This document shows, one piece after another, positions 17,173-26,944 of a stretch of DNA of 49,803 bases (position 1 is its first letter; each line of letters begins with the position of its first letter). The stretch lies in contig CABSKX010000008.1 in assembly GCA_902478365.1 (NCBI GenBank), positions 1-49,803 on the forward strand, in the 5' to 3' direction. Source of the DNA: an uncultured Collinsella sp. (GTDB lineage Bacteria > Actinomycetota > Coriobacteriia > Coriobacteriales > Coriobacteriaceae). Both the position numbers and the translations under genes were made by a program. Below the pieces are notes generated by a model. It made no database searches. It was not told the DNA's origin and saw nothing but the letters and a program-made list of their open reading frames with translations.

Positions 17173-17382
17173 ACGGGTATTGTACGCGAAGCCGCGCGTG
17201 GTGGAGGGACCGCCTGCGCAACTGTGACATTCCTCCCACGCGGCAAAGCGGGGACGATCGCTCGCGCAAGCGGGGGTTTCGCCTCCGCTCCCTCGCACTC
17301 GTGACAAAGCTCACTGGTGCGCGCCGCCCGCTCCTGCGATGATGCAATCGTACCGGGCCGCAATCAACAGAAGGGCCGCCTC

Positions 17383-18321
17383 ATGACAGACATCGTCCAC
17401 GTCGAAAACATCGTCAAGCGCTATGACGACCTTATTGCGCTCGACCACTTTAACCTGAGCATCGCCCCCGGCGAGATCTTTGGTCTGCTCGGACCCAACG
17501 GCTCGGGCAAGACCACGTCCATCAACTGTATTCTGCAGCTGCTCGCCTACGACAAAGGCACCATCGAGCTGTTCGGCGAGCCCATGACGCCCGCCCGCTA
17601 CGACCTCAAGCGCCGCATCGGCGTGGTGCCGCAGCAGGTGGCGGTATTCGATGAGCTTACGGTGCGCGAGAACATCGACTATTTCTGTAGCCTGTACATC
17701 AACGACCGCAAGCGCCGCCGCGCGCTGGTGGACGAGGCGATCGACTTTGTCGGGCTGGGCGACTTTACCAAGTTCCGCCCCGGCAAGCTCTCGGGTGGCC
17801 TGGCGCGTCGCCTCAACATCGCCTGCGGTATCGCGCACAAGCCCGAGCTTATCTTTTTTGACGAGCCCACGGTGGCGGTCGACCCGCAGAGCCGCAACGC
17901 CATCCTGGAGGGCATCTGCCGCCTGCGCGACGAAGGGGCCACGGTGGTGTATACCAGCCATTACATGGAGGAAGTCGAGCAGATCTGCAGCCGCATCATG
18001 ATCATGGACGGCGGTCGCGTGCTGGCGCAGGGCACCAACGACGAGCTCAAGCGCATGATTCAGATGGGCGAGCGCGTGACCGTTGAGGTAGGCGCCGTCG
18101 AGCCCGCCACGGTCGAGCGGTTGCGCGCCCTCGAGCACGTGCTCAGCATCGATCTGTCCGGCGGCGAACTCGTCTGCACCTGCGAGGCGAGTCCGCACAA
18201 CCTGGTCGACATCCTCGACACATTGCGCGCCGCCGACGTTGCGCTCGGCCGCGTGTGGAGCGAGCCGCCGACCCTCAACGACGTGTTCCTCGAGATCACC
18301 GGCCGCGAGCTGCGCGACTAG
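17383..18321 (+). CDS. ABC-2 transporter ATP-binding protein
   Basis: This is a 312-residue ATPase. Walker A is GPNGSGKT (37-44), the Q-loop VVPQQ, the signature LSGG (136-139), Walker B LIFFDEP (156-162) and the switch His in YTSHYMEE. The C-terminal 90 residues are the extension usual for CcmA/DrrA-type exporters. A longer frame begins at 17317, but MTDIVHVENI is the natural start. It is followed 9 bases later by two ABC-2 permeases and lies divergent to a two-component system, suggesting inducible export of a peptide, drug or lipid. The substrate is not readable. Confidence 0.92.
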   Translation: MTDIVHVENIVKRYDDLIALDHFNLSIAPGEIFGLLGPNGSGKTTSINCILQLLAYDKGTIELFGEPMTPARYDLKRRIGVVPQQVAVFDELTVRENIDYFCSLYINDRKRRRALVDEAIDFVGLGDFTKFRPGKLSGGLARRLNIACGIAHKPELIFFDEPTVAVDPQSRNAILEGICRLRDEGATVVYTSHYMEEVEQICSRIMIMDGGRVLAQGTNDELKRMIQMGERVTVEVGAVEPATVERLRALEHVLSIDLSGGELVCTCEASPHNLVDILDTLRAADVALGRVWSEPPTLNDVFLEITGRELRD

Positions 18322-18330
18322 GGGGCGGCC

Positions 18331-19518
18331 ATGTTCAACACCATTATCATTACGGTCAAGACGCTGCTGCGCCGGCCGAGCACGTGGGTTTGGGGCGCTC
18401 TCTTTCCCATCGCGCTTTCCACGATGTTTATGTTTATGTTTGCGAACCTCAGCTCCGACGGCACGGTCGACCCGGTGCCGGTTGCCGTCGTGGCGGATGA
18501 GGCCTGGGACGCTTCGTCCTTTAAGGACGTGGCGACGTCGCTTGCCAAGGAAGGCGACGACCAACTGCTCGATGTGAGCGAGTACGAAGACTTGGCTGCC
18601 GCGCGCAAAGCACTCAAGGCCGGCGAGGTCGCGGGCATTTACACGGTGGATGCCGCGGGCACGCCCAAACTCACGTTGCTTTCGAGTTATGACAACTCGC
18701 GTGCGTCGTCGGTGCTCACTGACCGCAGCATCCTTGAGACGGTGGCAAGCTCGTATACACAAAATGCCGAGCTCATGTCCCAGATTGCCCAAGACAACCC
18801 GGCGGCGCTCGCCGACCCGGAGGCGGTTGCGCGCGCCCTGTCGCTCGAGGGTGGCACCCGCCGCGTAAGTCTGACACGCACCACGCCCGATGGTACGGTC
18901 ATCTACTACTACGCGCTCTTTGGCCTGGTCGCGATGATGTCTGCCGAGTTTGCCGCCTTGAGCGTCGTCGATCTGCAGCCCAATCTGTCGGGCCTTGGTG
19001 CGCGTCGCTGTGTGGGCGGTCTTTCCAAGACGGCGTCGCTGGCCGGTATCTTTGTGGGTTCGTGGCTGGTCTCCTTAGCTTCGATGACGATCGCGATTGG
19101 CTACGTGCGCCTGGTCGTTGGCATCGACTTTGGCGGGCGCGAGGGGCTGTGCCTCGTGGGCGGTGCTGCATCCGCGCTTGCCGCCACGGGCCTGGGGCTC
19201 TTTGTGGGCACGCTTCCCGTTAAGGGTGGCAAGGCGTCCAAGTCGGGCATCCTCACGGGCTTTGCCACCACGTGCGCTTTGTTCGCCGGACTCTACGGCG
19301 AACCGGCGATGGCGCTTGCCGACGACGTCGCCCGCGCCTGCCCGGCCGAGTGCTGGCTCAACCCCGTCAAGCTCATCTGCGACATGTTCAATCGCCTGTA
19401 TTTCTTTGAGGACCTGGGACCCTTCGCCGTCCGCGCCGGCGCGCTCGTCCTGATGGCCCTGGTGTTTGTCGCTGCCGCTACGCTGATCTTTGGAAGGAGC
19501 CGCTATGAGCACCTTTAA
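18331..19518 (+). CDS. ABC-2 type permease
   Basis: This 395-residue permease has one membrane helix near the N-terminus (about 20-40), a large external domain of about 170 residues, then a cluster of five to six helices (about 190-390). This is the YhgE/ABC-2 layout. GGGGGCGG at 18322-18329 serves the ATG. Its last 14 bases overlap the next permease gene. It should form a heterodimer with that gene product, driven by the upstream ATPase. Confidence 0.85.
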   Translation: MFNTIIITVKTLLRRPSTWVWGALFPIALSTMFMFMFANLSSDGTVDPVPVAVVADEAWDASSFKDVATSLAKEGDDQLLDVSEYEDLAAARKALKAGEVAGIYTVDAAGTPKLTLLSSYDNSRASSVLTDRSILETVASSYTQNAELMSQIAQDNPAALADPEAVARALSLEGGTRRVSLTRTTPDGTVIYYYALFGLVAMMSAEFAALSVVDLQPNLSGLGARRCVGGLSKTASLAGIFVGSWLVSLASMTIAIGYVRLVVGIDFGGREGLCLVGGAASALAATGLGLFVGTLPVKGGKASKSGILTGFATTCALFAGLYGEPAMALADDVARACPAECWLNPVKLICDMFNRLYFFEDLGPFAVRAGALVLMALVFVAAATLIFGRSRYEHL

Positions 19519-20710
19519 GACCGCGCTTCGCATGGCGCAGGCGCACCCGTTCTACCTGCTCATCTATACGGTGTTCATTTCGCTCATGGGCGTATTCATC
19601 GCGGCATCGGTGAGCTGGAACTCGTCGCAGCTCACCGAGTACAAGCCCTACGACACCAACGTGATCGTGATCGATCGCGACGACAGCGATCTTTCGCGTG
19701 CGCTTACCAAACATCTGGGTTCGCGCTTTGAGCTGGTCACGGGCGTCGGCGACGACACCTACGACCTCGCGGACGCGCTCTCCAAGAGCAATAGTGCCAA
19801 GGGCAGCGCCGACTGCGTGTTCTTTATCCCGGAGGGGTTCGAGGACGACCTGGTCGCGGCTGCCCGCGCGAGGGAGGCCCTGCCCAAGCTCGACGTGACC
19901 TACGGTTCCGGCACCATGGCGGCGGCGCTTTCGTCTGCCGAGGCCTCGCGCTGGATCTCGCTCGCGGGCGCTGCGGCGGCGCTTGAGCCCGCTGCTTCTA
20001 ACGGCGATGTTGCCAAGGCCGCCGAGCATGCCGCTGCAAAGCGCGCGGAGGTCCAGATCGAGCAGGTCAAGGTCGACTCGACGGCTGCCGCCACGCTCGA
20101 GTCGTATTTCAACTTTGGCGCGTACGCGATCATCTCGTCGGTCATCGTGTCGGTGGGACTGGTGTTCTCGGGCATGAACGAGCCCGAGCGTGTGCGCCGC
20201 ATGGAGGCCGGCCCGGTCTCCGAGCGCCAGCGCTCGCTTGCTGTGTTTGCGGCCGCCGCCGTGCTCACCGTCTGCATCTGGTTTGTGTCGAGCATGATGG
20301 GCGTTGTGGGCTTTGCCGGCGCGGTCGCCGAGGTCGGCGTGGGCCGTGTGTGCCTGGCGCTGGCAGCGACGTTTGCCCTGGCGTGCACGCCGCTGGCCGT
20401 TGGCTTTGCCCTTTCGAGCCTGGGTGCGCGTGAGGAGCTGCTCAACGGTGTGGGCAACCTGCTCGGCATGCTCATGACGTTTTTGGGCGGCGCTTGGATG
20501 CCGCTGTCGCTCATGGGCTCGGCCGTGCAGACCGTGGCGCACTTTGTGCCGACATATTGGGTGAACGATGCGATCAGCAAGGCACTTGCCTCGGATCTGA
20601 CGTCTGCCGTGCTGAGCGACATCGCCTGCGATCTGGGCGTCACGGTGCTCTTCGCCGCCGCCATTGCCGCCGTAGGTCTGGCCCTCGCACGCGCCAAATC
20701 CCGCGCCTAG
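19505..20710 (+). CDS. ABC-2 type permease, second subunit
   Basis: This 401-residue protein has the same layout as its upstream neighbour: an N-terminal helix (about 18-36), a large external domain containing an Ala-rich stretch, then a block of six helices including SSVIVSVGLVFSGMNEPERVRRMEAGPVS. The ATG at 19505 has GGAAGGAG (19492-19499); a TTG at 19490 in the same frame was rejected as start. It is the last gene of the exporter operon. Confidence 0.85.
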   Translation: MSTFKTALRMAQAHPFYLLIYTVFISLMGVFIAASVSWNSSQLTEYKPYDTNVIVIDRDDSDLSRALTKHLGSRFELVTGVGDDTYDLADALSKSNSAKGSADCVFFIPEGFEDDLVAAARAREALPKLDVTYGSGTMAAALSSAEASRWISLAGAAAALEPAASNGDVAKAAEHAAAKRAEVQIEQVKVDSTAAATLESYFNFGAYAIISSVIVSVGLVFSGMNEPERVRRMEAGPVSERQRSLAVFAAAAVLTVCIWFVSSMMGVVGFAGAVAEVGVGRVCLALAATFALACTPLAVGFALSSLGAREELLNGVGNLLGMLMTFLGGAWMPLSLMGSAVQTVAHFVPTYWVNDAISKALASDLTSAVLSDIACDLGVTVLFAAAIAAVGLALARAKSRA

Positions 20711-20717
20711 CCACCTA

Positions 20718-20741
20718 GTCATTTAGAGCGTCCCCAATGAC
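20718..20741. repeat. short hairpin element at gene end, copy 1
   Basis: GTCATT and AATGAC flank a CGTCCCC core, 8 bases after the permease stop. Related copies are at 24226-24249 and 32727-32751 (inverted). Confidence 0.6.
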
Positions 20742-20837
20742 CAGTCTGAAATAAATCCCGAGCCTCGCTCCAAAATAGTTCGCCATGGTTTACTATTACG
20801 CTCATAAAGTAGCAATAGGCTAACAATGGGGGATACC

Positions 20838-21551
<714 letters not shown>

Positions 21552-21559
21552 GCGGCGCC

Positions 21560-24226
21560 ATGACACCTCTCGCAAAACGTCTCCCGCGCGAGCTGCGCCG
21601 CAATATCGGCAAGTACCTGGGCATCTTTTTGCTTATGTGCGGAAGCATCGCTCTCACCTCGGGCTTTTTGCTCGCAGCGCATTCCATCGGCTGCCTTATC
21701 GACGACATGCGCGATGCGTACACGATTGAGGACGGCCGCGTGACCACCTCCTTCGAGGCCACCAAAGACCAGCTCAAGGCGGCCGAGGATGCAGCCGGCG
21801 ACGTCGGCGGCGTTACGCTCTACAAGAATTTCTCCATCGACGCCATCATCAAAAAGACCGCCGGCGACGACGGCACCAAGCGCACGCTGCGCACCTATGC
21901 GCACCGCACCAAGGTCGATATCGCGTCCTACTGTGAGGGCAAGGAGCCCAAGACGGACGATGAGGTAGCCATCGACCGTGTCTTCGCCACCAATAACAAC
22001 CTGTCCGTGGGCGATAAGGTTGAGCTTGAGGGCCGCACCTACATCATCTGCGGCATCATGACCCAGCCCGATAGCCAGGCGCTGTTCCTCAACAATTCGG
22101 ACTTTACGGTGAACACCATCACGTACGGCGTGGCCGAGGTCACCGATGGCGGCTTTGCCGCGCTCGAAGATGCCGGCGGCGCACCCGCCTACACCTACTC
22201 CTTCACCTTTACCGATCGCGACCTCCCCACCGCGGACCGCATCGACGCCGAGCAAGATATGGTCGAGGCACTGACCGACGCCGATGCGCGCGTGGACGAT
22301 CTGATCGACGTCGATTCCAATCAGGGCATTGGCTATGCGCGCGATGACGTGGACGGCGACTCTATGATGTGGATGACGCTGCTCGACATCATCATCGTGA
22401 TCATGGCGTTCGTCTTTGTGGTCCTTACCGACGCCACCATCGAGGAGGAGAGCGCCATCATCGGCACGCTGATCGCCAGCGGCTATCGTCGACGCGAGAT
22501 TGTGCTGCACTACCTGGCGCTTCCCGCCATCGTAGGCGTGGTCGCGGCGCTGCTGGGCACCGCGCTCGGCATTGCGTTCTTTACCGAGCCTATGCGTAGC
22601 CTCTATTACGGCTCGTACAGCCTGCCGCCCTTCCAGGTGTACTGGAGCTGGGAGATCTTTGTGAAGTGCGCCGTGGTTCCCGCTGCCGCGCTCATCCTCA
22701 TCACACTGGTGGGCCTGCTTCGCAAGATGGGCAAGACGCCGTTGCAGTTCCTTCGCCACGAGGCGAGCGGCAAGTCGGGTACCAAGCGCGGTCTGCAGCT
22801 GTCGGAACGCATGGGTTTTGTTTCCCGCTTCCGCTTGCGTATCTTCCTGCGCAACCTGGGCAACTTCGCCACGCTCTTCGTGGGCATTGCATTTGCGTCG
22901 CTGCTGCTGCTCTTTGGCCTGGCGATTCTGCCCACGATGACGCACTACGCGGACAACCTCGAGACGAGCCTGGTCGCCGAGCACCAGTACACGCTCAAGG
23001 CGCCGCTGGAGCTCGAGGGCACCGCCGAGGAGCGCGAGCAATGGTCTGCACTCGAGCGCTTGCAGTCGGTTGACGGCGCGCTGCTTTCCGCCGCCCAGGA
23101 TGCCGATGACGAGCTCGATGACGCGGCCGATGCGGCGCAGGCGGCAGCCGATGCCGCGACCGCATCTCCGTCTGCCGGGAGCCTGACCGCAGCGCAGGAT
23201 GCGCTTGCCAAGGTCCAGGACAAGAAGGATGCGCTTTATGCGCGCCTCGATGACCTTGCCGATGCCCTCGGCTGCAACCGCGACGAGGCTATCGACCTGA
23301 TCGACAAGGCCTCTAAGATCGACACTGACAACGACGATATCCACCCGGTCAACACGATCGACAACGGCGCGGGCGCAATCGCACAGGCCGAGAAATACGC
23401 TGTTTACCAGCTGCAATACGACCGCGGCGATGGCAATGGCGAGGAGACGATTTCCGTCTACGGCATCTCGCCCGATTCGCGCTATTGGAAAGACCTCAAC
23501 GTTGGCGATGGGCGCGTCGTCTTTGGCGGCGGCCTGCTCGACAAGTTTGGCTGGAGCGAGGGCCAGAAGGTCACGCTCATCGACAAGTACGAGGGGGAGC
23601 ATTATTCCCTTGAGTACGCGGGCAAGGACTGTGCCTGGGGCTCCAAGTCGGACATGAATATCTATATGAGTATCGACGACTTTAACGAGCTGTTCGACAA
23701 CGACGCCGCCTACTTTAACGGCTATGTGAGCGACGAGAAGCTCGACCTCGATGCTCGTTACTTTGCCGGCGACACCACGCCCGACGACATGCGCGCCGTG
23801 GGCGACCAGTTCATCGGCATGATGAGCAAAATGATCGGAATGATGGTTGGGCTTGCGGTGTTCATCTTCCTGCTGTTTATGTACCTGCTGACCAAGGCCG
23901 TGATCGACCACAGCGCCCGTTCGATTAGCTACATGAAAGTCTTTGGCTATCGCGATAGCGAGATCTCGCATCTGTACATCCGCTCGATTACGCTGTGCGT
24001 GGCGGCGTCGCTTGTGCTGAGCCTGCCGGTCATTATCGGCTCGCTCACGGCCATCTTCCGCTCGATGCTGCTCGCCTACAACGGCAATATCGAGATCTAC
24101 GTGCCCGCTTGGTCCATGGTTGCTTGCGTCGGCGTTGGCTTTGCGACCTACCTGGTCGTGGCGCTGCTGCACACGCGCTCCATCAAGCGCGTCAGTCTGG
24201 CCGAAGCCCTCAAAGTCCAAGAGTAG
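21560..24226 (+). CDS. FtsX-like ABC transporter permease
   Basis: This 888-residue permease has an N-terminal helix (about 20-40), a large external domain, three helices (about 275-400) forming the first FtsX block, a further helix at about 440, and a second external domain. That domain includes an Ala/Asp-rich, predicted coiled-coil stretch (about 500-570). A terminal FtsX block of three helices (about 755-880) closes it. This duplicated layout is common in Gram-positive DUF214-type permeases. Start chosen at the ATG; an in-frame TTG lies at 21545. It forms a two-gene unit with the ATPase. The substrate is unknown. Confidence 0.88.
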   Translation: MTPLAKRLPRELRRNIGKYLGIFLLMCGSIALTSGFLLAAHSIGCLIDDMRDAYTIEDGRVTTSFEATKDQLKAAEDAAGDVGGVTLYKNFSIDAIIKKTAGDDGTKRTLRTYAHRTKVDIASYCEGKEPKTDDEVAIDRVFATNNNLSVGDKVELEGRTYIICGIMTQPDSQALFLNNSDFTVNTITYGVAEVTDGGFAALEDAGGAPAYTYSFTFTDRDLPTADRIDAEQDMVEALTDADARVDDLIDVDSNQGIGYARDDVDGDSMMWMTLLDIIIVIMAFVFVVLTDATIEEESAIIGTLIASGYRRREIVLHYLALPAIVGVVAALLGTALGIAFFTEPMRSLYYGSYSLPPFQVYWSWEIFVKCAVVPAAALILITLVGLLRKMGKTPLQFLRHEASGKSGTKRGLQLSERMGFVSRFRLRIFLRNLGNFATLFVGIAFASLLLLFGLAILPTMTHYADNLETSLVAEHQYTLKAPLELEGTAEEREQWSALERLQSVDGALLSAAQDADDELDDAADAAQAAADAATASPSAGSLTAAQDALAKVQDKKDALYARLDDLADALGCNRDEAIDLIDKASKIDTDNDDIHPVNTIDNGAGAIAQAEKYAVYQLQYDRGDGNGEETISVYGISPDSRYWKDLNVGDGRVVFGGGLLDKFGWSEGQKVTLIDKYEGEHYSLEYAGKDCAWGSKSDMNIYMSIDDFNELFDNDAAYFNGYVSDEKLDLDARYFAGDTTPDDMRAVGDQFIGMMSKMIGMMVGLAVFIFLLFMYLLTKAVIDHSARSISYMKVFGYRDSEISHLYIRSITLCVAASLVLSLPVIIGSLTAIFRSMLLAYNGNIEIYVPAWSMVACVGVGFATYLVVALLHTRSIKRVSLAEALKVQE

Positions 24227-24249
24227 TCGTTAAGAACGTCCCCAATGAC
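24226..24249. repeat. short hairpin element at gene end, copy 2
   Basis: GTCGTT and AATGAC flank AAGAACGTCCCC. Its first base is the G of the permease TAG stop codon. Confidence 0.6.
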
Positions 24250-24261
24250 AAGGTGTCGCGC

Positions 24262-24292
24262 TTGACTTTAACTCTGCTTTAACTGGTACCAT
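24262..24292 (+). promoter_or_regulatory. promoter region with CTTTAACT direct repeats
   Basis: CTTTAACT occurs at 24266-24273 and again at 24277-24284, an 11-base period that puts both on one DNA face, as for OmpR/PhoB-type regulators. They lie between TTGACT (24262-24267) and TACCAT (24287-24292), a possible promoter with a long 19-base spacer. Confidence 0.4.
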
Positions 24293-24335
24293 CCTCTTAT
24301 GTCTGTAACGCCATATAGACCGAGGGGATAGATCT

Positions 24336-25541
24336 ATGACCGCAACTGCACCCGCAGCACCCGCTAAGGTGTACTTCACCAACCTGCGCACGCATGCTCG
24401 CGAGAGCCAGCTCGACAAGCTCAAGCGCCTCATCCGTCACGCCGGAATTGAGCAGATCGACTTTGAGAACAAGTTCGTTGCTATCAAGATTCACTTTGGC
24501 GAGCTGGGCAACCTGAGCTTTTTGCGCCCCAACTACGCCCGCGCCGTCGCGGATGTCGTCAAGGAGCTGGGCGGCAAGCCCTTCCTCACCGACTGCAACA
24601 CGCTCTATGTCGGTAGCCGCAAAAACGCGCTCGAGCACATCGATACCGCCTACCAGAACGGCTTTACCCCGTATGCCACGGGCTGCCAGATCATCATCGC
24701 CGACGGCCTCAAGGGTACCGACGAGGCGCTCGTCCCGGTCGAGGGCGGCGAGTACGTGCACGAGGCCAAGATCGGCCAGGCACTCATGGACGCCGATATT
24801 GTGATCAGCCTCACCCACTTTAAAGGCCATGAGCAGGCCGGCTTTGGCGGCGCCATGAAGAACCTGGGCATGGGCGGCGGCAGCCGTGCCGGCAAGATGG
24901 AGCAGCATGCCGCCGGCAAGCCGAACGTCGCGACCGAGCACTGCGTTGGCTGCCATGCCTGCGAGAAAATCTGCGCGCACAACGCTATCTCGTTCGACGA
25001 CACCCGCGAGCGCGAGCTTGCCAACGGCGCTACTCGCACGGTGCACGTGGCTGCCATCGACCACGATCGCTGCGTGGGCTGCGGCCGCTGCATCGGCGTG
25101 TGCAACCAGGACGCCATCAAGCCCGGCTATGAAGCCGCGGCCGACGTGCTCAACTGCAAGATCGCCGAGTACACCAAGGCCGTCGTCGACGGCCGCCCGA
25201 ACTTCCATATCTCGCTTGCCATGGATATCAGCCCCAACTGCGATTGCCATCCCGAAAACGACACGCCTATCGTCAACGACATCGGCATGTTCGCGAGCTT
25301 CGACCCGGTCGCCATCGACCAGGCCTGCGCCGATGCCGTCATGGCATCCGAGCCGCTGCCCAACACCGAGCTCACCGATAGCGCGGCCAAGATGGAGCAC
25401 AATCACGAGCACCTGGAGGGCGAGCAGGCGCGCGACCCCTTCTGCATCACGCATCCCGACACCGACTGGCGCGCGTGCATCGCGCACGCCGAAAAAATCG
25501 GCCTAGGCACGAGCGAGTACGAGCTCATCGAGGTCAAGTAG
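24336..25541 (+). CDS. DUF362-family [4Fe-4S] protein
   Basis: This 401-residue cytoplasmic protein has an N-terminal DUF362 domain (about 10-195), with FVAIKIHFGELGN and ISLTHFKGHEQAGFGGAMKN. A two-cluster ferredoxin domain follows: C203/C206/C209/C213 (CVGCHACEKICA) and C246/C249/C252/C256 (CVGCGRCIGVCN). The usual Pro after the fourth Cys is missing in both motifs (A and N). The C-terminal part (about 280-401) continues the DUF362 fold and contains a His-rich NHEHLEGEQ. DUF362 proteins are common in anaerobes and their reaction is not established, so an electron-transfer role is all I would claim. It is a single-gene unit with its own terminator. Confidence 0.88.
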   Translation: MTATAPAAPAKVYFTNLRTHARESQLDKLKRLIRHAGIEQIDFENKFVAIKIHFGELGNLSFLRPNYARAVADVVKELGGKPFLTDCNTLYVGSRKNALEHIDTAYQNGFTPYATGCQIIIADGLKGTDEALVPVEGGEYVHEAKIGQALMDADIVISLTHFKGHEQAGFGGAMKNLGMGGGSRAGKMEQHAAGKPNVATEHCVGCHACEKICAHNAISFDDTRERELANGATRTVHVAAIDHDRCVGCGRCIGVCNQDAIKPGYEAAADVLNCKIAEYTKAVVDGRPNFHISLAMDISPNCDCHPENDTPIVNDIGMFASFDPVAIDQACADAVMASEPLPNTELTDSAAKMEHNHEHLEGEQARDPFCITHPDTDWRACIAHAEKIGLGTSEYELIEVK

Positions 25542-25588
25542 CGCCTAGCTATTGGACAAAACAAGCGCATTTGTAGCGCAACGTTAGC

Positions 25589-25627
25589 AAAAGCCGCCCG
25601 TGAGCACAGCGCCCGCGGGCGGCTTTT
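25589..25627 (+). terminator. intrinsic terminator of the DUF362 gene
   Basis: AAAAGCCGCCCG (25589-25600) pairs with CGGGCGGCTTTT (25616-25627), ending in a T-run. Its A/T tails make it usable from both directions. Confidence 0.85.
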
Positions 25628-25751
25628 CGGAAGTGCGGTGAAAAATCGAATACCGCCGACCACAAACCGTTTTTTGGCAACAAAACCCCTGATAAATTGT
25701 TGGTAAAACTGTGGTCTGGTTGGGCTTCCCGCGATTTTCCCCGCACTTCCG
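25628..25751. repeat. 124-bp nested inverted repeat
   Basis: The outer arms CGGAAGTGCGG (25628-25638) and CCGCACTTCCG (25741-25751) are perfect. Inner pairs are AAAATCG/CGATTTT, GACCACA (25658-25664) with TGTGGTC (25710-25716), and CAACAA (25678-25683) with TTGTTG (25697-25702). The whole stretch between two converging genes can fold into one long hairpin. Confidence 0.7.
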
Positions 25752-25792
25752 AAAACAGGGGGTCAGATAGACCAGTAAACCGTACTATTTGC

Positions 25793-26758
25793 CTAAAAAT
25801 ACTCGTCGAGGAAGTTGTTGACTGTGCTCCAGTAGAGCTCGGGGTCAATTTGCGCGCTCTTGGCGTGGGTGGCGCCATGGATGGTGAGCTTTTGCTTGAC
25901 CTTGCTGGCGCACGCCTCGTAGTTTTGGTCGAGCATGTCGTACGGCACAAAGGTGTCCTGGTCGCCGTGGATAAACAACATGGGAACCGTCGCGTGTTTG
26001 AGTTGCTCTACGCTGCTCGCCTTATGAAAGTCATAGCCCGCGCGCACGTTGCACACCAAGTTTGCTACATCGAGCAAGGGAAAGCTGGGCAGGCCGAACA
26101 CGTCCTTGAGCTGCAGAGAAAACTCGTCCCAAACACTCGTATAACCGCAGTCCTCGATAATGCATTTCACGTTTGCGGGCAGAGATTCCCCCGCGACGTT
26201 CATGGCGGTTGCCGCGCCCATCGACTCGCCAAAGACCAGGATGCGCGCCTCGGGGTCAGCCTGAACGATTCGCTCGATCCATGCGACGACGTCGAGGCGC
26301 TCGGGCCAGCCCATGCCGATATAGTCGCCGCCGGAGCGCTCGTGGGCGCGGGCGGCGGGTGCGAGTACGTTCATGCCGCGGTCATGGAATCGTTTGACGT
26401 ATCGGGCCATACCGATGGGCTCGTTGGTATATCCATGCAGGCAGACAGCGTAATCATGGGTGCTTTCCGGCGCCGCAAAATACCAGGCGGCAAGTTCGGT
26501 TCCGTCATCTGCGGTGAGGCTGCTGCTCTCGCGATTCTCTTTAAACCACGCCCGCGCCTCGGTTTCCTCGGTATCCGGCTGCTCACCTTTTTTGTCGTTC
26601 TTGCTATCCTGCATCATCTTCATGGTGTACGGCGCTTGGGGGTTCAGGGCAAAGTCAAACAAAAAGTTGCCGGCAAACCCCAGCAGCGCGACAACGAGCG
26701 CCAACGCAACAACGACGGTTATCTTAAGCTTTCGATGGGGGTGTGCGCTTTGAGACAT
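25793..26758 (-). CDS. membrane-anchored alpha/beta hydrolase
   Basis: This 321-residue protein has one N-terminal membrane helix (about 11-35), followed by a serine-hydrolase domain outside the membrane or lipid-facing. The nucleophile elbow is GESMG with S179, the oxyanion region HGYTNEP, a candidate acid D266/D268 in HGDQDTFVP, and the catalytic His H298 in HGATHAKS. The family covers esterases and peptidases related to YqkD and BAAT-type hydrolases. The substrate cannot be told. It converges on the DUF362 gene and diverges from the hemolysin-III gene, with two palindromes in the shared upstream region. Confidence 0.88.
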   Translation of the reverse strand: MSQSAHPHRKLKITVVVALALVVALLGFAGNFLFDFALNPQAPYTMKMMQDSKNDKKGEQPDTEETEARAWFKENRESSSLTADDGTELAAWYFAAPESTHDYAVCLHGYTNEPIGMARYVKRFHDRGMNVLAPAARAHERSGGDYIGMGWPERLDVVAWIERIVQADPEARILVFGESMGAATAMNVAGESLPANVKCIIEDCGYTSVWDEFSLQLKDVFGLPSFPLLDVANLVCNVRAGYDFHKASSVEQLKHATVPMLFIHGDQDTFVPYDMLDQNYEACASKVKQKLTIHGATHAKSAQIDPELYWSTVNNFLDEYF

Positions 26759-26776
26759 TCGCGGTTCTCCTTAAAG

Positions 26777-26794
26777 ATGTTGATACATCAACAT
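26777..26794. promoter_or_regulatory. operator-like palindrome 1 in divergent region
   Basis: The perfect palindrome ATGTTGAT-AC-ATCAACAT lies just upstream of the alpha/beta hydrolase. A related site lies 45 bases away, centre to centre. Confidence 0.5.
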
Positions 26795-26823
26795 TTAATG
26801 CAAGCGCATTATGGACGTTCGCC

Positions 26824-26837
26824 GTTGATGCGTCAAC
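26824..26837. promoter_or_regulatory. operator-like palindrome 2 in divergent region
   Basis: GTTGATGCGTCAAC shares the GTTGA/TCAAC half-sites with the palindrome at 26777-26794. Two copies of one site between divergent genes suggest a shared repressor. Confidence 0.45.
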
Positions 26838-26944
26838 AGGCAAAGAATGGGTAAACAAAGGGTCACGTATGGTACAAATTTCGCACGTACCCAGACGCTT
26901 TGATATAGTGTTGAGAACTCTTTACGTTGGAGGATGTAACCGGC

